NCBI RefSeq assembly: GCF_013149805.1
Contig: NZ_JABEZT010000001.1
Span: 558,001-622,000, forward strand
DNA from: Isoptericola chiayiensis
Lineage (GTDB): Bacteria > Actinomycetota > Actinomycetes > Actinomycetales > Cellulomonadaceae
Reading direction: 5' to 3'
Length of the DNA stretch: 64,000 nucleotides
Positions 29,751 through 37,916 of the stretch are shown here, one piece after another; position 1 is the stretch's first letter, and each line of letters begins with the position of its first letter. The position numbers were made by a program, and so were the translations under genes. The notes beneath the pieces were generated by a model. It searched no databases and was not told the origin of the DNA. It saw nothing but the letters and a program-made list of their open reading frames with translations.

Positions 29751-30536
29751 TCACACGGGCTGGCGGTCCCGCACGCCGGGCGTGAGATGGATGGCGAGGT
29801 CGCCCCGGCCGGGTGCGAGCCGGGCGTGCAGCTCGCGGTCGCCGTCGTAGTCCTCGAGGAGCCTCCGGTACGCCAGGGGCCGTTCCGTCTCGATCCCGGC
29901 GAACCGGCGACGCACCCGACCGCGCGCGTCCTCGACGCCGCCCCACGTCGGCGCGTCGACGCCGAGGAGCGTCAACGGCGCCAGCGGCGCGATGCCGGTG
30001 TACCAGAAGATCCCGTGGTTGATCGGGAACAGCAGGTCCTCGATGTGGCCGTTGACGCCGCGCGCCCCGAACGACGACGGCCGGTCGCCCGCCGTGGTCA
30101 CCACGAGCCCGCGTCGGCCCGCCAGCGCCCCGTCGCCGTACTTGCGCGGGTTGCCGTCGGCGTCGCGCAGTCCGTAGGCGAACCCCTCGGTGAACACGCG
30201 GTCCACCCATCCCTTGAGCACCGCGGGCATCCCGGCCCACCACAGCGGGAAGACCAGGACGAGCAGGTCGGCGCGCCGCAGCAGCGCCTGGTGCCGGGAC
30301 ACCTCGGGGGCGAGCAGGCCGTCCGCCGCGGCGCACCGGGCGTGCGCGCCGATCGGGGCGGTGAGCTCGTCGACGCCGTAGTCCGCGGGGCCGACGACCG
30401 GGTCCCAGCCGAGCCGCACGAGGTCGAGGACGTCCACGTCGTGGCCGTGCGCACGCAGTGTCGACGCGGCGGTCGCGGTGAGGTCGGCGGTCAGGGCGCG
30501 CCCCGAGGGCGCCGCGGAGACGATCAGTGCCTTCAT
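29751..30536 (-). CDS. NAD(P)H dehydrogenase (quinone)-like flavodoxin-fold oxidoreductase
   Basis: A 261-residue FMN/FAD-dependent reductase of the NQO1/MdaB family. The phosphate-binding N-terminus is MKALIVSAAPSGRALTADLT, and the conserved LLVLVFPLWWAGMPAVLKGW motif holds the isoalloxazine. INHGIFWYTGIAPLAPLTLL is typical of the C-terminal helix region. It diverges from an HxlR regulator, the usual partner for quinone/electrophile-inducible reductases. Confidence 0.88.
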   Translation of the reverse strand: MKALIVSAAPSGRALTADLTATAASTLRAHGHDVDVLDLVRLGWDPVVGPADYGVDELTAPIGAHARCAAADGLLAPEVSRHQALLRRADLLVLVFPLWWAGMPAVLKGWVDRVFTEGFAYGLRDADGNPRKYGDGALAGRRGLVVTTAGDRPSSFGARGVNGHIEDLLFPINHGIFWYTGIAPLAPLTLLGVDAPTWGGVEDARGRVRRRFAGIETERPLAYRRLLEDYDGDRELHARLAPGRGDLAIHLTPGVRDRQPV

Positions 30537-30609
30537 GCTGTCGACGGTAGGGACAACAGCCGCCCTGCGGTAGTACGGTCTTTCTTGTCACCAAGGGACG
30601 TCGAGGGAA

Positions 30610-30984
30610 GTGATCGCCGTGCGAGAGGCCGTCCGACGCGCCGCCGACGTGTGCCCGATCGAGGTCGGGGTCGCCGTCGCGGGCGGCGACTGGAAGCTGA
30701 CGGTGGTGTCGAAGCTGGAGCCGGGACCGTTGCGCTTCGGGGCGCTGCAGCGCGCCGTGGGGCCGGTCTCCGCCAAGACGTTGACGCGCCAGCTGCGGGC
30801 GCTGGAGACGGACGGGATCGTGACCCGGACGGTCTACGCCGAGGTGCCGCCCCGCGTCACGTACGCCCTGACCGCGGCCGGTGCGGAGCTGGCCGAGGTG
30901 GCGCGGGCCCTGGGGAGCTGGGGCGAGCGTTATCTCGGGGCGAGCGCCCCGGTGGCACCCGCGAGCGCCCCGGACGCCACGTGA
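30610..30984 (+). CDS. HxlR-family winged-helix regulator
   Basis: A 124-residue MarR-superfamily repressor. The family signature is VCPIEVGVAVAGGDWKLTVV, with the conserved Cys often used for redox sensing, and the HTH includes ALQRAVGPVSAKTLTRQLRA. The wing ends VPPRVTYALTAAGAEL. It is divergent from the quinone-reductase-like gene; CGGTAG occurs twice, 23 nt apart start to start, in the shared gap and could be operator material. Start may be GTG 30610 or GTG 30619. Confidence 0.88.
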   Translation: MIAVREAVRRAADVCPIEVGVAVAGGDWKLTVVSKLEPGPLRFGALQRAVGPVSAKTLTRQLRALETDGIVTRTVYAEVPPRVTYALTAAGAELAEVARALGSWGERYLGASAPVAPASAPDAT

Positions 30985-31048
30985 TCTCGACATGTGGTCC
31001 CACATCCTGAGAACCGGGGTGCGGGCGGCGCCGACGTCGGTCTACCGT
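30985..31048 (+). promoter_or_regulatory. metY promoter with shared palindromic operator
   Basis: TCTC-N3-ATGTGG-TC-CCACAT-N3-GAGA (about 30985-31012) is a near-perfect palindrome. The same layout recurs before metX. TACCGT (31043-31048) is a likely -10. The palindrome lies upstream of the -35 region. It resembles IclR-type (NdgR/LtbR) operators as remembered, which is not verified. Confidence 0.55.
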
Positions 31049-31054
31049 CAGGTC

Positions 31055-31081
31055 ATGACCCCGCACCGAATGTGCCGCTGA
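31055..31081 (+). CDS. Putative leaderless attenuator peptide of metY
   Basis: An eight-codon ORF, MTPHRMCR, begins 6 nt after the TACCGT -10 element, so transcription would start at or next to the ATG. It ends with Met-Cys-Arg then TGA, and the next 19 nt (CCTCGCGCACGTTCGCCTG) are almost identical to the metX leader. Actinobacterial leaderless Cys-rich leader peptides are known to act in cysteine-responsive attenuation. Translation is not demonstrated. Confidence 0.5.
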   Translation: MTPHRMCR

Positions 31082-31192
31082 CCTCGCGCACGTTCGCCTG
31101 CCCGCGTCCGGCACCGCCGGTCCGCGTCGGTCCGGCCGTGGGAGCACGTGCGCCCCGCATCGCACCCGCCGCCCGGACCGAAGGAGATCCCC

Positions 31193-32530
31193 GTGACCGA
31201 CACGCCCCGCTGGTCGTTCTCGACCCGCCAGATCCACGCCGGCCAGCAGCCCGACCCCACCACCGGGGCCCGGGCGCTGCCCATCTTCCAGACCACCTCG
31301 TACGTGTTCCCCGACGCCGAGACGGCCGCCAAGCGGTTCGCGCTCGCCGAGCTCGGCCCCATCTACACCCGCATCAACAACCCGACCCAGGAGGTCGTCG
31401 AGAACCGGATCGCGGACCTCGAGGGCGGCGTCGGCGCGCTGCTGCTCGCCTCCGGCCAGGCGGCCGAGACGTTCGCGATCCTCAACGTCGCCGAGGCCGG
31501 CGACCACGTCGTGGCCAGCGCCAGCCTCTACGGCGGCACGTACAACCTGCTCAAGCACACCCTCGCCCGCTTCGGCATCACGACCACCTTCGTCGACGAC
31601 GCGCACGACGCCGCCGCGTGGCACGCCGCCGTGCAGGACAACACCAAGGCGTTCTTCGCCGAGACCATCCCCAACCCGAAGGGTGACGTGCTGGACGTCG
31701 CCCTCGTGGCCGAGGCCGCGCACGCCGCCGGCGTGCCGCTCATCGTGGACAACACGGTGGCGACCCCCTACCTGGTCCGCCCGATCGAGCACGGTGCCGA
31801 CGTCGTCGTGCACTCCGCCACGAAGTACCTGGGCGGGCACGGCACCACCGTGGCCGGCGTGATCGTCGACGCCGGCAGCTTCGACTACGGACGCGACCCC
31901 GAGCGCTTCCCCGGCTTCAACACCCCGGACCCGTCGTACAACGGGATCGTCTACGCCCGCGACCTCGGCGTCGACGGGGCGCTCGGCGCGAACCTCGCGT
32001 TCGTCCTCAAGGCCCGCGTGCAGCTGCTGCGCGACCTGGGCGCCGCGGTCTCGCCGTTCAACGCGTTCCAGATCGCCCAGGGCATCGAGACCCTGTCGCT
32101 GCGCATGGAGCGCCACGTGGACAACGCCCAGCGCGTCGCCGAGTGGCTCGAGGCACGCGACGACGTCCGCACCGTCCACTACGCCGGGCTCGCGTCCAGC
32201 CCGTGGCACGCCGCCCAGCAGCGGTACGCCCCGCGCGGCGCCGGGGCCGTCCTCGCGTTCGAGCTCGACGGCGGGGCCGAGGCCGGCCAGGCGTTCGTCT
32301 CGGCCCTGCAGCTGCACTCGAACGTCGCGAACATCGGCGACGTGCGCTCCCTGGTCATCCATCCCGCCTCGACGACGCACAGCCAGCTCACCGCCGAGGA
32401 GCAGGCGAAGTCGGGCGTGACGCCCGGTCTGGTGCGGCTCGCCGTCGGGATCGAGGACGTCGAGGACATCCTGGCCGACCTCGAGCTCGGCTTCACCGCG
32501 GCGAAGGCCACGCTCGACGCGCCGGCCTGA
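31193..32530 (+). CDS. metY: O-acetylhomoserine aminocarboxypropyltransferase (sulfhydrylase)
   Basis: A 445-residue PLP enzyme making homocysteine directly from O-acetylhomoserine and sulfide. It begins TPRWSFSTRQIHAGQQPDP, with YTRINNPTQEVVENRIADLE, ALLLASGQAAETFAILN and the PLP lysine in VVVHSATKYLGGHGTTVAGV. The length (about 440) and SFSTRQIHAG start fit MetY rather than the shorter MetB/MetC. GTG at 31193 has AAGGAG spaced 6 nt. MetX, 0.7 kb downstream, makes its substrate. Confidence 0.95.
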   Translation: MTDTPRWSFSTRQIHAGQQPDPTTGARALPIFQTTSYVFPDAETAAKRFALAELGPIYTRINNPTQEVVENRIADLEGGVGALLLASGQAAETFAILNVAEAGDHVVASASLYGGTYNLLKHTLARFGITTTFVDDAHDAAAWHAAVQDNTKAFFAETIPNPKGDVLDVALVAEAAHAAGVPLIVDNTVATPYLVRPIEHGADVVVHSATKYLGGHGTTVAGVIVDAGSFDYGRDPERFPGFNTPDPSYNGIVYARDLGVDGALGANLAFVLKARVQLLRDLGAAVSPFNAFQIAQGIETLSLRMERHVDNAQRVAEWLEARDDVRTVHYAGLASSPWHAAQQRYAPRGAGAVLAFELDGGAEAGQAFVSALQLHSNVANIGDVRSLVIHPASTTHSQLTAEEQAKSGVTPGLVRLAVGIEDVEDILADLELGFTAAKATLDAPA

Positions 32531-32579
32531 CCGGCTCGTCGGAGCAGCCCGGCGCGTCAGCGGGGGGCCGTCCGGCGCG

Positions 32580-32960
32580 TCACCGCAGGGCGCGCGCCAC
32601 CTCGACGGCGTCCGCAAAGGCGTCCACGTCGCCGCCGAGGGCTTCGAGCTGGTCCCGGTCCAGGACCGGGGCGAGCTCGCCCTCGGCGGTGCGCCCGAGC
32701 ACGACGGGGCTGCCCCACCGCGCCACGGCGCGGGCGACGTCGTCGGGCATCTCGTCGAGGTGGACCAGCCGGAGCGGGACGTCGAGGCCGGCGACGTACT
32801 CGTCCCAGGAGCGCTTGCGGCGCACCGTGCCGTGCGTGACGTCGCACAGGGCGCAGTGCGCCGTGCCGCGCGCCCGGCCGACGACGTACCGCAGCTCGCC
32901 CAGCAGACTGCCCTCGGCGTGGTAGACGCCGACGAGCTCGACGGGTGCGTCGGTGGACAT
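32580..32960 (-). CDS. Conserved protein of unknown function with CxxC motif
   Basis: A 126-residue soluble protein between metY and metX on the opposite strand. It has GVYHAEGSLLGELRYVVG, then CALCDVTHGTVRRKRSW with a CxxCDxTHG motif that could bind metal or be redox-active, and a C-terminal helical region. I do not recognise its family. Its start is 105 nt from the metX -10, so the two genes share the intergenic region and perhaps regulation. Confidence 0.75.
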   Translation of the reverse strand: MSTDAPVELVGVYHAEGSLLGELRYVVGRARGTAHCALCDVTHGTVRRKRSWDEYVAGLDVPLRLVHLDEMPDDVARAVARWGSPVVLGRTAEGELAPVLDRDQLEALGGDVDAFADAVEVARALR

Positions 32961-32994
32961 GTGCCCAGGCTACGCGCCGGACACCGACACAGCG

Positions 32995-33057
32995 TCTCAC
33001 GATGTGGTCCCGGATGATGAGATGGCGTTCGCCCCGCCGTCGCGCCGGGGTTACCGT
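32995..33057 (+). promoter_or_regulatory. metX promoter with shared operator
   Basis: TCTC-N3-ATGTGG-TC-CCGGAT-N3-GAGA (about 32995-33022) repeats the metY operator layout, with two mismatches in the inner arm. TACCGT (33052-33057) is the -10, at a similar distance as in metY. Confidence 0.55.
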
Positions 33058-33064
33058 CGAGGAC

Positions 33065-33088
33065 ATGACCCGTCGAATGTGCTGGTGA
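33065..33088 (+). CDS. Putative leaderless attenuator peptide of metX
   Basis: A seven-codon ORF, MTRRMCW, starts 7 nt after the TACCGT -10 and ends TGA. Its Arg-Met-Cys core and the downstream CCTCGCGCACCGTCGCCTG match the metY leader. A dedicated ribosome site is absent, consistent with leaderless translation. Control by Met or Cys tRNA supply is an inference. Confidence 0.5.
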   Translation: MTRRMCW

Positions 33089-33203
33089 TCCTCGCGCACC
33101 GTCGCCTGACACCACCTGGCCGTGGACCTCTGTCTCCGCCGCGTGCGCTCCCCGCCCGCCTTGCACCCTCGCCGGTCCACCGGCACCGCAGCCAGGAGAG
33201 ACG

Positions 33204-34463
33204 ATGACCTCGACACCCCTCAGCACGCCGGGCACCCCGACCCCGACCCCGGGCACGCCGGGACGCGACGCCACCTGGCGCTCCCCGCGCGCCCGACGCC
33301 GCGCACCCGCCGGCCCCGTGCCCGCGTCCGGCGCCTGGCGCGAGGGCGACCCGGTCGCCCGGCGGCAGTTCCTCGACGTCGGTACCTTCGACCTCGAGGG
33401 AGGCGGCCGCCTGCCGGACGTCCGCGTCGCCTACGAGACCTACGGCGAGCTCGCGCCCGACGGCTCCAACGCCGTCCTCGTCCTGCACGCCCTGACCGGG
33501 GACGCCCACGTCGCCGGACCCGAGGGCCCCGGCCAGGCCACGGCCGGCTGGTGGGAGTCGATGATCGGGCCCGGAGCCCCCCTCGACACCGAGCGGTACC
33601 ACGTCGTGGTGCCCAACGTCCTCGGCGGGTGCCAGGGCACCACCGGCCCCTCCTCGGCAGCGCCCGACGGCCGCCCCTGGGGCGGCCGGTTCCCCCGCAT
33701 CACCACCCGCGACCAGGTCGCCGTCGAGATCGAGCTGACCCGCCTGCTCGGCATCTCCTCCTGGACCGCCGTCGTCGGCGCCTCCATGGGCGGCATGCGC
33801 GTGCTGGAGTGGGCGCTGCTCGGCCCGGAGGCCGGCATCGAGGTGCGCTCGATCGCCGCGATCGCCACCTGCGCCCAGTCCTCCGGAGACCAGATCGCCT
33901 GGGCGCACCCCCAGCTCTGCGCCATCCGCGCCGACCCGCGCTGGAACGACGGCGACTACTACGACGCGCCCGACGGCGAGGGTCCGCACGCCGGGCTCGC
34001 CATCGCCCGCCAGATCGCGCACACCACCTACCGCACCGCCGTCGAGCTCGACGAACGGTTCGGACGCCTGCCCCAGGGCGGGGAGGACCCGCTGACCGAC
34101 GGCCGGTTCGCGGTGCAGTCCTACCTCGACCACCACGGCGACAAGCTCGCCCGCCGCTTCGACGCCAACTCCTACCTACGGCTCACCGAGACGATGATGA
34201 CCCACGACATCGGGCGGGACCGCGGCGGCGTGGAGGCGGCCCTCGCCCAGATCGACGCCCGGGCCCTCGTCGTCGCCGTCGACAGCGACCGCCTCTTCCC
34301 GCCCGCCCAGTCCGAGCGGCTCGCCGCCGGGCTGCCCGGGGCCGACGGCGTGCACGTGCTGCGTTCCCCGTTCGGGCACGACGGCTTCCTCATCGAGCAC
34401 GAGCAGATGGGGGCGCTCGTGCGCGACTTCCTCGCCGAGCCCTCCCGCGACCGGACCCTCTAG
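33204..34463 (+). CDS. metX: Homoserine O-acetyltransferase
   Basis: A 419-residue alpha/beta-hydrolase that acetylates homoserine for methionine synthesis. The nucleophile elbow is VVGASMGGMRVLEWA, oxyanion region NAVLVLHALTGDAHVAG, NVLGGCQGTTGPSS is conserved, and the Asp-His relay is in VVAVDSDRLFPPAQ and SPFGHDGFLIEHEQM. The first 45 residues are Pro/Thr-rich and probably disordered. AGGAGAG precedes the ATG. Confidence 0.95.
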   Translation: MTSTPLSTPGTPTPTPGTPGRDATWRSPRARRRAPAGPVPASGAWREGDPVARRQFLDVGTFDLEGGGRLPDVRVAYETYGELAPDGSNAVLVLHALTGDAHVAGPEGPGQATAGWWESMIGPGAPLDTERYHVVVPNVLGGCQGTTGPSSAAPDGRPWGGRFPRITTRDQVAVEIELTRLLGISSWTAVVGASMGGMRVLEWALLGPEAGIEVRSIAAIATCAQSSGDQIAWAHPQLCAIRADPRWNDGDYYDAPDGEGPHAGLAIARQIAHTTYRTAVELDERFGRLPQGGEDPLTDGRFAVQSYLDHHGDKLARRFDANSYLRLTETMMTHDIGRDRGGVEAALAQIDARALVVAVDSDRLFPPAQSERLAAGLPGADGVHVLRSPFGHDGFLIEHEQMGALVRDFLAEPSRDRTL

Positions 34464-34481
34464 CCCGCGGGGAGCCGGCAT

Positions 34482-34501
34482 CGCGCGCGTGCGCGCGCGA
34501 G
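34482..34501 (+). terminator. Hairpin after metX
   Basis: TCGCGCGCG pairs with its complement over 34482-34501 with a minimal loop, 18 nt after the metX stop. A TACCGT -10-like element (34509-34514) for the next gene follows. Confidence 0.6.
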
Positions 34502-34575
34502 CACCCCTACCGTGGATGCGGACGCCGACCCGCGGCGCCCTGCGGTACCCCCAGCGCGCTCCCCGGAGGCGACCC

Positions 34576-34995
34576 ATGGCGCGACTCACCCCGTACCTCA
34601 GCTTCACGGACCGGGCGCGCGAGGCGCTCGAGTTCTACCGCTCGGTCCTCGGCGGCACCGTGGACATCTCGACGTTCGGTTCCATGCCCGGCATGACCGA
34701 CGACCCCGCCGAGCAGGAGCTGGTCATGCACGGCCAGCTCGAGACGCCCGGCGGCCTGGTCCTCATGGCCTCGGACACGCCGTCGTTCATGACGTACGTG
34801 GCCCCGACCTCCGGCGTGACCGTCGCGCTCACCGGCGGCCCCGAGGACGTCGACGGCATCCGTGCCGCGTTCACGGCCCTGTCCGACGGCGCCACAGACG
34901 TGATGCCGTTCGAGCTCGCGCCGTGGGGCGACCACTACGGTCAGCTCGTCGACAGGTTCGGCATCTCCTGGATGTTCGACGCCGGGACGGCCTGA
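34576..34995 (+). CDS. VOC-family glyoxalase-like protein (PhnB type)
   Basis: A 139-residue vicinal-oxygen-chelate protein starting RLTPYLSFTDRAREALEFYR, with YRSVLGGTVDISTFGSM and a closing WGDHYGQLVDRFGISWMFD, the usual PhnB/YjdN ending. These two-module folds form metal-binding dimers; substrate unknown. CGGAGGC precedes the ATG. It has its own -10-like TACCGT and is not obviously coupled to metX. Confidence 0.85.
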   Translation: MARLTPYLSFTDRAREALEFYRSVLGGTVDISTFGSMPGMTDDPAEQELVMHGQLETPGGLVLMASDTPSFMTYVAPTSGVTVALTGGPEDVDGIRAAFTALSDGATDVMPFELAPWGDHYGQLVDRFGISWMFDAGTA

Positions 34996-35052
34996 GCCGC
35001 CACGGCGACGGCGTCCCCACGGCGGGCCGCGGGGGCGCGTACGTTGGGTGCC

Positions 35053-36012
35053 ATGCTCGCTGCCACCGTCGCCCGCTTCGCACCCGACGCCCCCCTCGAC
35101 GCCCTCGAGGTGACCGACCGGCCCGCCCCGGAGGCCCGCGACCACTGGACCGTCGTCGACGTGCGCGCCGCCTCCCTCAACCATCACGACCTCTGGTCGC
35201 TGCGCGGCGTGGGGCTGGGCGAGGACCAGCTCCCGATGACGCTGGGCACCGACGCCGCCGGGGTCACGGCGGACGGCACCGAGGTCGTGGTCCACGGCGT
35301 GATCGGGGCGGACGGCCACGGCGTCGGCCCTCGCGAGCGCCGGTCGCTGCTGAGCGAGAAGTACCCGGGCACGCTGGCCGAGCAGGTCGCCGTCCCGACC
35401 GCCAACCTGCTGCCGAAGCCTCCCGAGCTGTCGTTCGCCGAGGCCGCCTGCCTGCCGACGGCCTGGCTGACCGCCTACCGGATGCTGTTCCGCGCCGCCG
35501 ACCTGCGGCCCGGCGACCGGGTTCTCGTCCAGGGCGCCGGCGGCGGGGTGGCCACGGCCGCCGTCGTGCTCGGCGCCGCGGCCGGCCTGGACGTCACCGC
35601 CACGTCCCGCGACGCGGCCAAGCGCGCCCGGGCGCTCGAGCTGGGCGCGAGCGCCGCCGTCGCGCCGGGCGAACGCCTGCCGCACAAGGTCGACGCGGTG
35701 CTCGAGTCCGTCGGGCAGGCCACCTGGGGGCACTCGGTGCGCTCGGTCCGCCCGGGCGGGACCGTCGTCGTGTGCGGCGCGACCAGCGGGGACGCCTCGC
35801 CCGCCGAGCTGACCCGGGTGTTCTTCACCGAGCTGCGCGTGCAGGGCGTGACGATGGGATCGCGAGAGGACCTCGCCGCGCTGCTGCACTTCTGCGCGAC
35901 GGCGGGGGTGCGGCCGGTGATCGACTCCGAGGTCGCGCTCGCCGACGTCGCCACGGGCCTGGCCCGGTTGGCCGCCGGGGAGCAGACGGGCAAGATCGTC
36001 GTCCTGCCCTGA
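35053..36012 (+). CDS. Zinc-less MDR/quinone-oxidoreductase-type alcohol dehydrogenase
   Basis: A 319-residue medium-chain dehydrogenase/reductase. It has SLNHHDLWSLRG near the catalytic site, TLGTDAAGVTADGTEVVVHG, and the nucleotide motif RVLVQGAGGGVATAAVVLGA. VDAVLESVGQATWGHSVRSV and FFTELRVQGVTMGSREDL are typical. It lacks the cysteine cluster of structural-zinc enzymes. TACGTT lies 7 nt before the ATG, suggesting a leaderless mRNA. Confidence 0.87.
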   Translation: MLAATVARFAPDAPLDALEVTDRPAPEARDHWTVVDVRAASLNHHDLWSLRGVGLGEDQLPMTLGTDAAGVTADGTEVVVHGVIGADGHGVGPRERRSLLSEKYPGTLAEQVAVPTANLLPKPPELSFAEAACLPTAWLTAYRMLFRAADLRPGDRVLVQGAGGGVATAAVVLGAAAGLDVTATSRDAAKRARALELGASAAVAPGERLPHKVDAVLESVGQATWGHSVRSVRPGGTVVVCGATSGDASPAELTRVFFTELRVQGVTMGSREDLAALLHFCATAGVRPVIDSEVALADVATGLARLAAGEQTGKIVVLP

Positions 36013-36033
36013 CCCCGTGGGCCGGGCGGCGGA

Positions 36034-37803
36034 TCAGGCGAAGCGGCTGCGGTACGCCTCGAGCAGGGAGATGTCGTCCGGCAGGATCCGCCAGACGTTC
36101 CAGCCGTCGTCCGTCGGGGCCCCGCTGGCCGCCGTGGCGGCCCGGTCGGGGTGCTGGAACCGCGAGCCGTCCGGCAGCTCGATGTACCCCTGCGGGTGCA
36201 GGACCGCCTCGAGGACCTGGCGACGGCGCGGCCGCGACCACTCCAGGCGGGCCGGCTGCGGCAGCATGCTCGCCAGCGCGATGAGGTCGCCGTCCACCTC
36301 GTCCTCCTCCTCCGGCAACGCCGGTGCGGGAGGTGCCGGTACGGGCGGCGGCGCCCACGAGTCGTCGGTGAACGAGGACCGGTCCGGCGGCGGCGTGTAC
36401 GACGGCGCCTCCAGCGGCGGCACCTCGAGGCGCGGCAGGTCCGCGGAGCCGGAGGTCCAGCGCTCCGTCGGTCCGGGCCGGCCGCGCTCACCCAGCGGGT
36501 CGTCCCCGAACGTCCCGGACGACTCGGCCGGCTCCCACGACGCGCGCCGGCGGGACCGCCGCGAGCCGAGCGCCGGCGCCGCGGCGCGCGCGAAGTCCTC
36601 GCCGAGACCCGGGGTGTCGGTGCTCGCCGCCGACGTGGTCCGCCGTGCCAGCTCGGCGAGGTCCAGGTCCTCGGCCGACGACGCCGAGGCGGACGCGTAG
36701 GCCGCGAGCCCGGGTGACATCGGGGCGGCGTCGGACGAGGCACGGAAACGGTCCGAGCGCGACCGCCGACGCGGTGCCTCACCCTGGGCCGCGGCGGGTC
36801 GCTGCGGTGTCGGGGCGGCCGGGGACGGCACCGCGGGCGCCGGTCGAGGGACGGGCGCCGGGGCAGGCTGCGGGGCCGGCGGCGACGTCCCGGCCGGGGT
36901 GCCGTCGTCGGACCGCACCCGCGGCACCGCGAGGCTCGGGGCGGACTCGGCGCGGCGCGCGGCCCGCGTGCGGCGCAGGGGCGGCTGCTCGGCGGTGTCG
37001 CCGACCTGGTCCCGCGCAGCGGCGGCGCGCCGCCCGGCCGCGGGCGCGCGGTCGGGCGTCCCGGCACCGTCGGCCGGCGAGGTCGCGACGGCGGGATTCT
37101 TGCCGGTCAGGGCGAGCCCGACCTTGACCCCCTCGGCGAACGACTCCGGCTCGGCGCCCTGGCCAGCGGTGCCGCGGACGGCCCGCTCCGCGGGCTCGGT
37201 GCCGGCCGCCCGGGACAGGCGTGGCGACGACGCTCCGGCGGCCGGGTGGATCACCAGCGGGGACACGTCCACGAACCGGCGTCCCTCCTGGTCGTGCATG
37301 ACGCCCATCTTGAGGACCTCGACGGGCATCGTCGGCTGGCGCAGGAAGTCCACGGCGTTGAGGATCTCCTCGCCCGCCTCCTGGCAGATGACGATGAGGC
37401 GGGCGCTGGAACGACCCGGCTGGGAGCGGGTGATCGGCACCGAGTCGTAGAACGCGGCGATGTCCCGGTGGAACGAGCCGGCGCCGCCGTGGTAGCGCGC
37501 GGCGAGCTCGCCGCGGGTCAGCCGCCCCGCCCAGCCGGCGTGGTCGAGCGCGCGCGTCAGCGCGGCACGGTCCAGCTCGGCGACGAGCTCGACGACGACG
37601 GGCGACCCGGTGGCGTCCAGCGCGAGCAGGTGCGGCTCGTCCGGCCCGGTGCCCTGGGCGACGGGGAAGATCTGCTCGCCGAGCAGCCCGTCGATGTGCG
37701 AGTCCACGACCCGGTGCGCGGTGGTGCCCAGCCCCGGCTCGACGGCGCCGGCGGAGGACTGCACGAGGAGCGGCCTGCTGGCGTCGACCTCGAACAGTGG
37801 CAT
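36034..37803 (-). CDS. Modified-DNA reader (RAMA) protein with degenerate nuclease-like domain
   Basis: A 589-residue protein. The N-terminal domain (1-190) has a PD-(D/E)xK-like layout (LLALDATGSPVVVELVAELD and LIVICQEAGEEILNAVDFL), but the motif reads D...ELV with no catalytic Lys. A long disordered Pro/Ala/Ser/Arg linker (about 195-490) follows. The C-terminal RAMA domain (about 505-589) shows DGDLIALASMLPQPARLEW, GYIELPDGSRFQHPDRAA and DGWNVWRI. RAMA domains accompany restriction enzymes and read modified bases; no methylase is adjacent. Possible roles are DNA damage, modification sensing or nucleoid binding. Confidence 0.78.
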   Translation of the reverse strand: MPLFEVDASRPLLVQSSAGAVEPGLGTTAHRVVDSHIDGLLGEQIFPVAQGTGPDEPHLLALDATGSPVVVELVAELDRAALTRALDHAGWAGRLTRGELAARYHGGAGSFHRDIAAFYDSVPITRSQPGRSSARLIVICQEAGEEILNAVDFLRQPTMPVEVLKMGVMHDQEGRRFVDVSPLVIHPAAGASSPRLSRAAGTEPAERAVRGTAGQGAEPESFAEGVKVGLALTGKNPAVATSPADGAGTPDRAPAAGRRAAAARDQVGDTAEQPPLRRTRAARRAESAPSLAVPRVRSDDGTPAGTSPPAPQPAPAPVPRPAPAVPSPAAPTPQRPAAAQGEAPRRRSRSDRFRASSDAAPMSPGLAAYASASASSAEDLDLAELARRTTSAASTDTPGLGEDFARAAAPALGSRRSRRRASWEPAESSGTFGDDPLGERGRPGPTERWTSGSADLPRLEVPPLEAPSYTPPPDRSSFTDDSWAPPPVPAPPAPALPEEEDEVDGDLIALASMLPQPARLEWSRPRRRQVLEAVLHPQGYIELPDGSRFQHPDRAATAASGAPTDDGWNVWRILPDDISLLEAYRSRFA

Positions 37804-37900
37804 CGCGCTGACTCTCCTCGGATCGGGCGCACGGCCCGGGCGGCCGTGGTTGCGGCATAGCCTACGGCGGGGTAGGGAGTGCCGTACAACACCCCTGGTG

Positions 37901-37916
37901 GGTGACCAGGATCACG
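37901..37916. promoter_or_regulatory. CRP-like palindrome upstream of RAMA gene
   Basis: GGTGACCAGGATCACG contains GTGA-N6-TCAC and differs from the dacB/ppa site by one base in the spacer. It overlaps the stop of the thiamine-binding gene and lies about 100 nt before the RAMA gene ATG. Confidence 0.4.

Noticed and set aside
30985-31192. SAM riboswitch in the metY leader
   Set aside because: I could not find the conserved SAM-I, SAM-II or SAM-IV core sequences; the shared elements fit a DNA operator and a leader peptide better.
36034-37803. Complete restriction-modification locus
   Set aside because: Only a reader/nuclease-like protein is present, the catalytic Lys is missing, and no methylase or specificity gene is adjacent.
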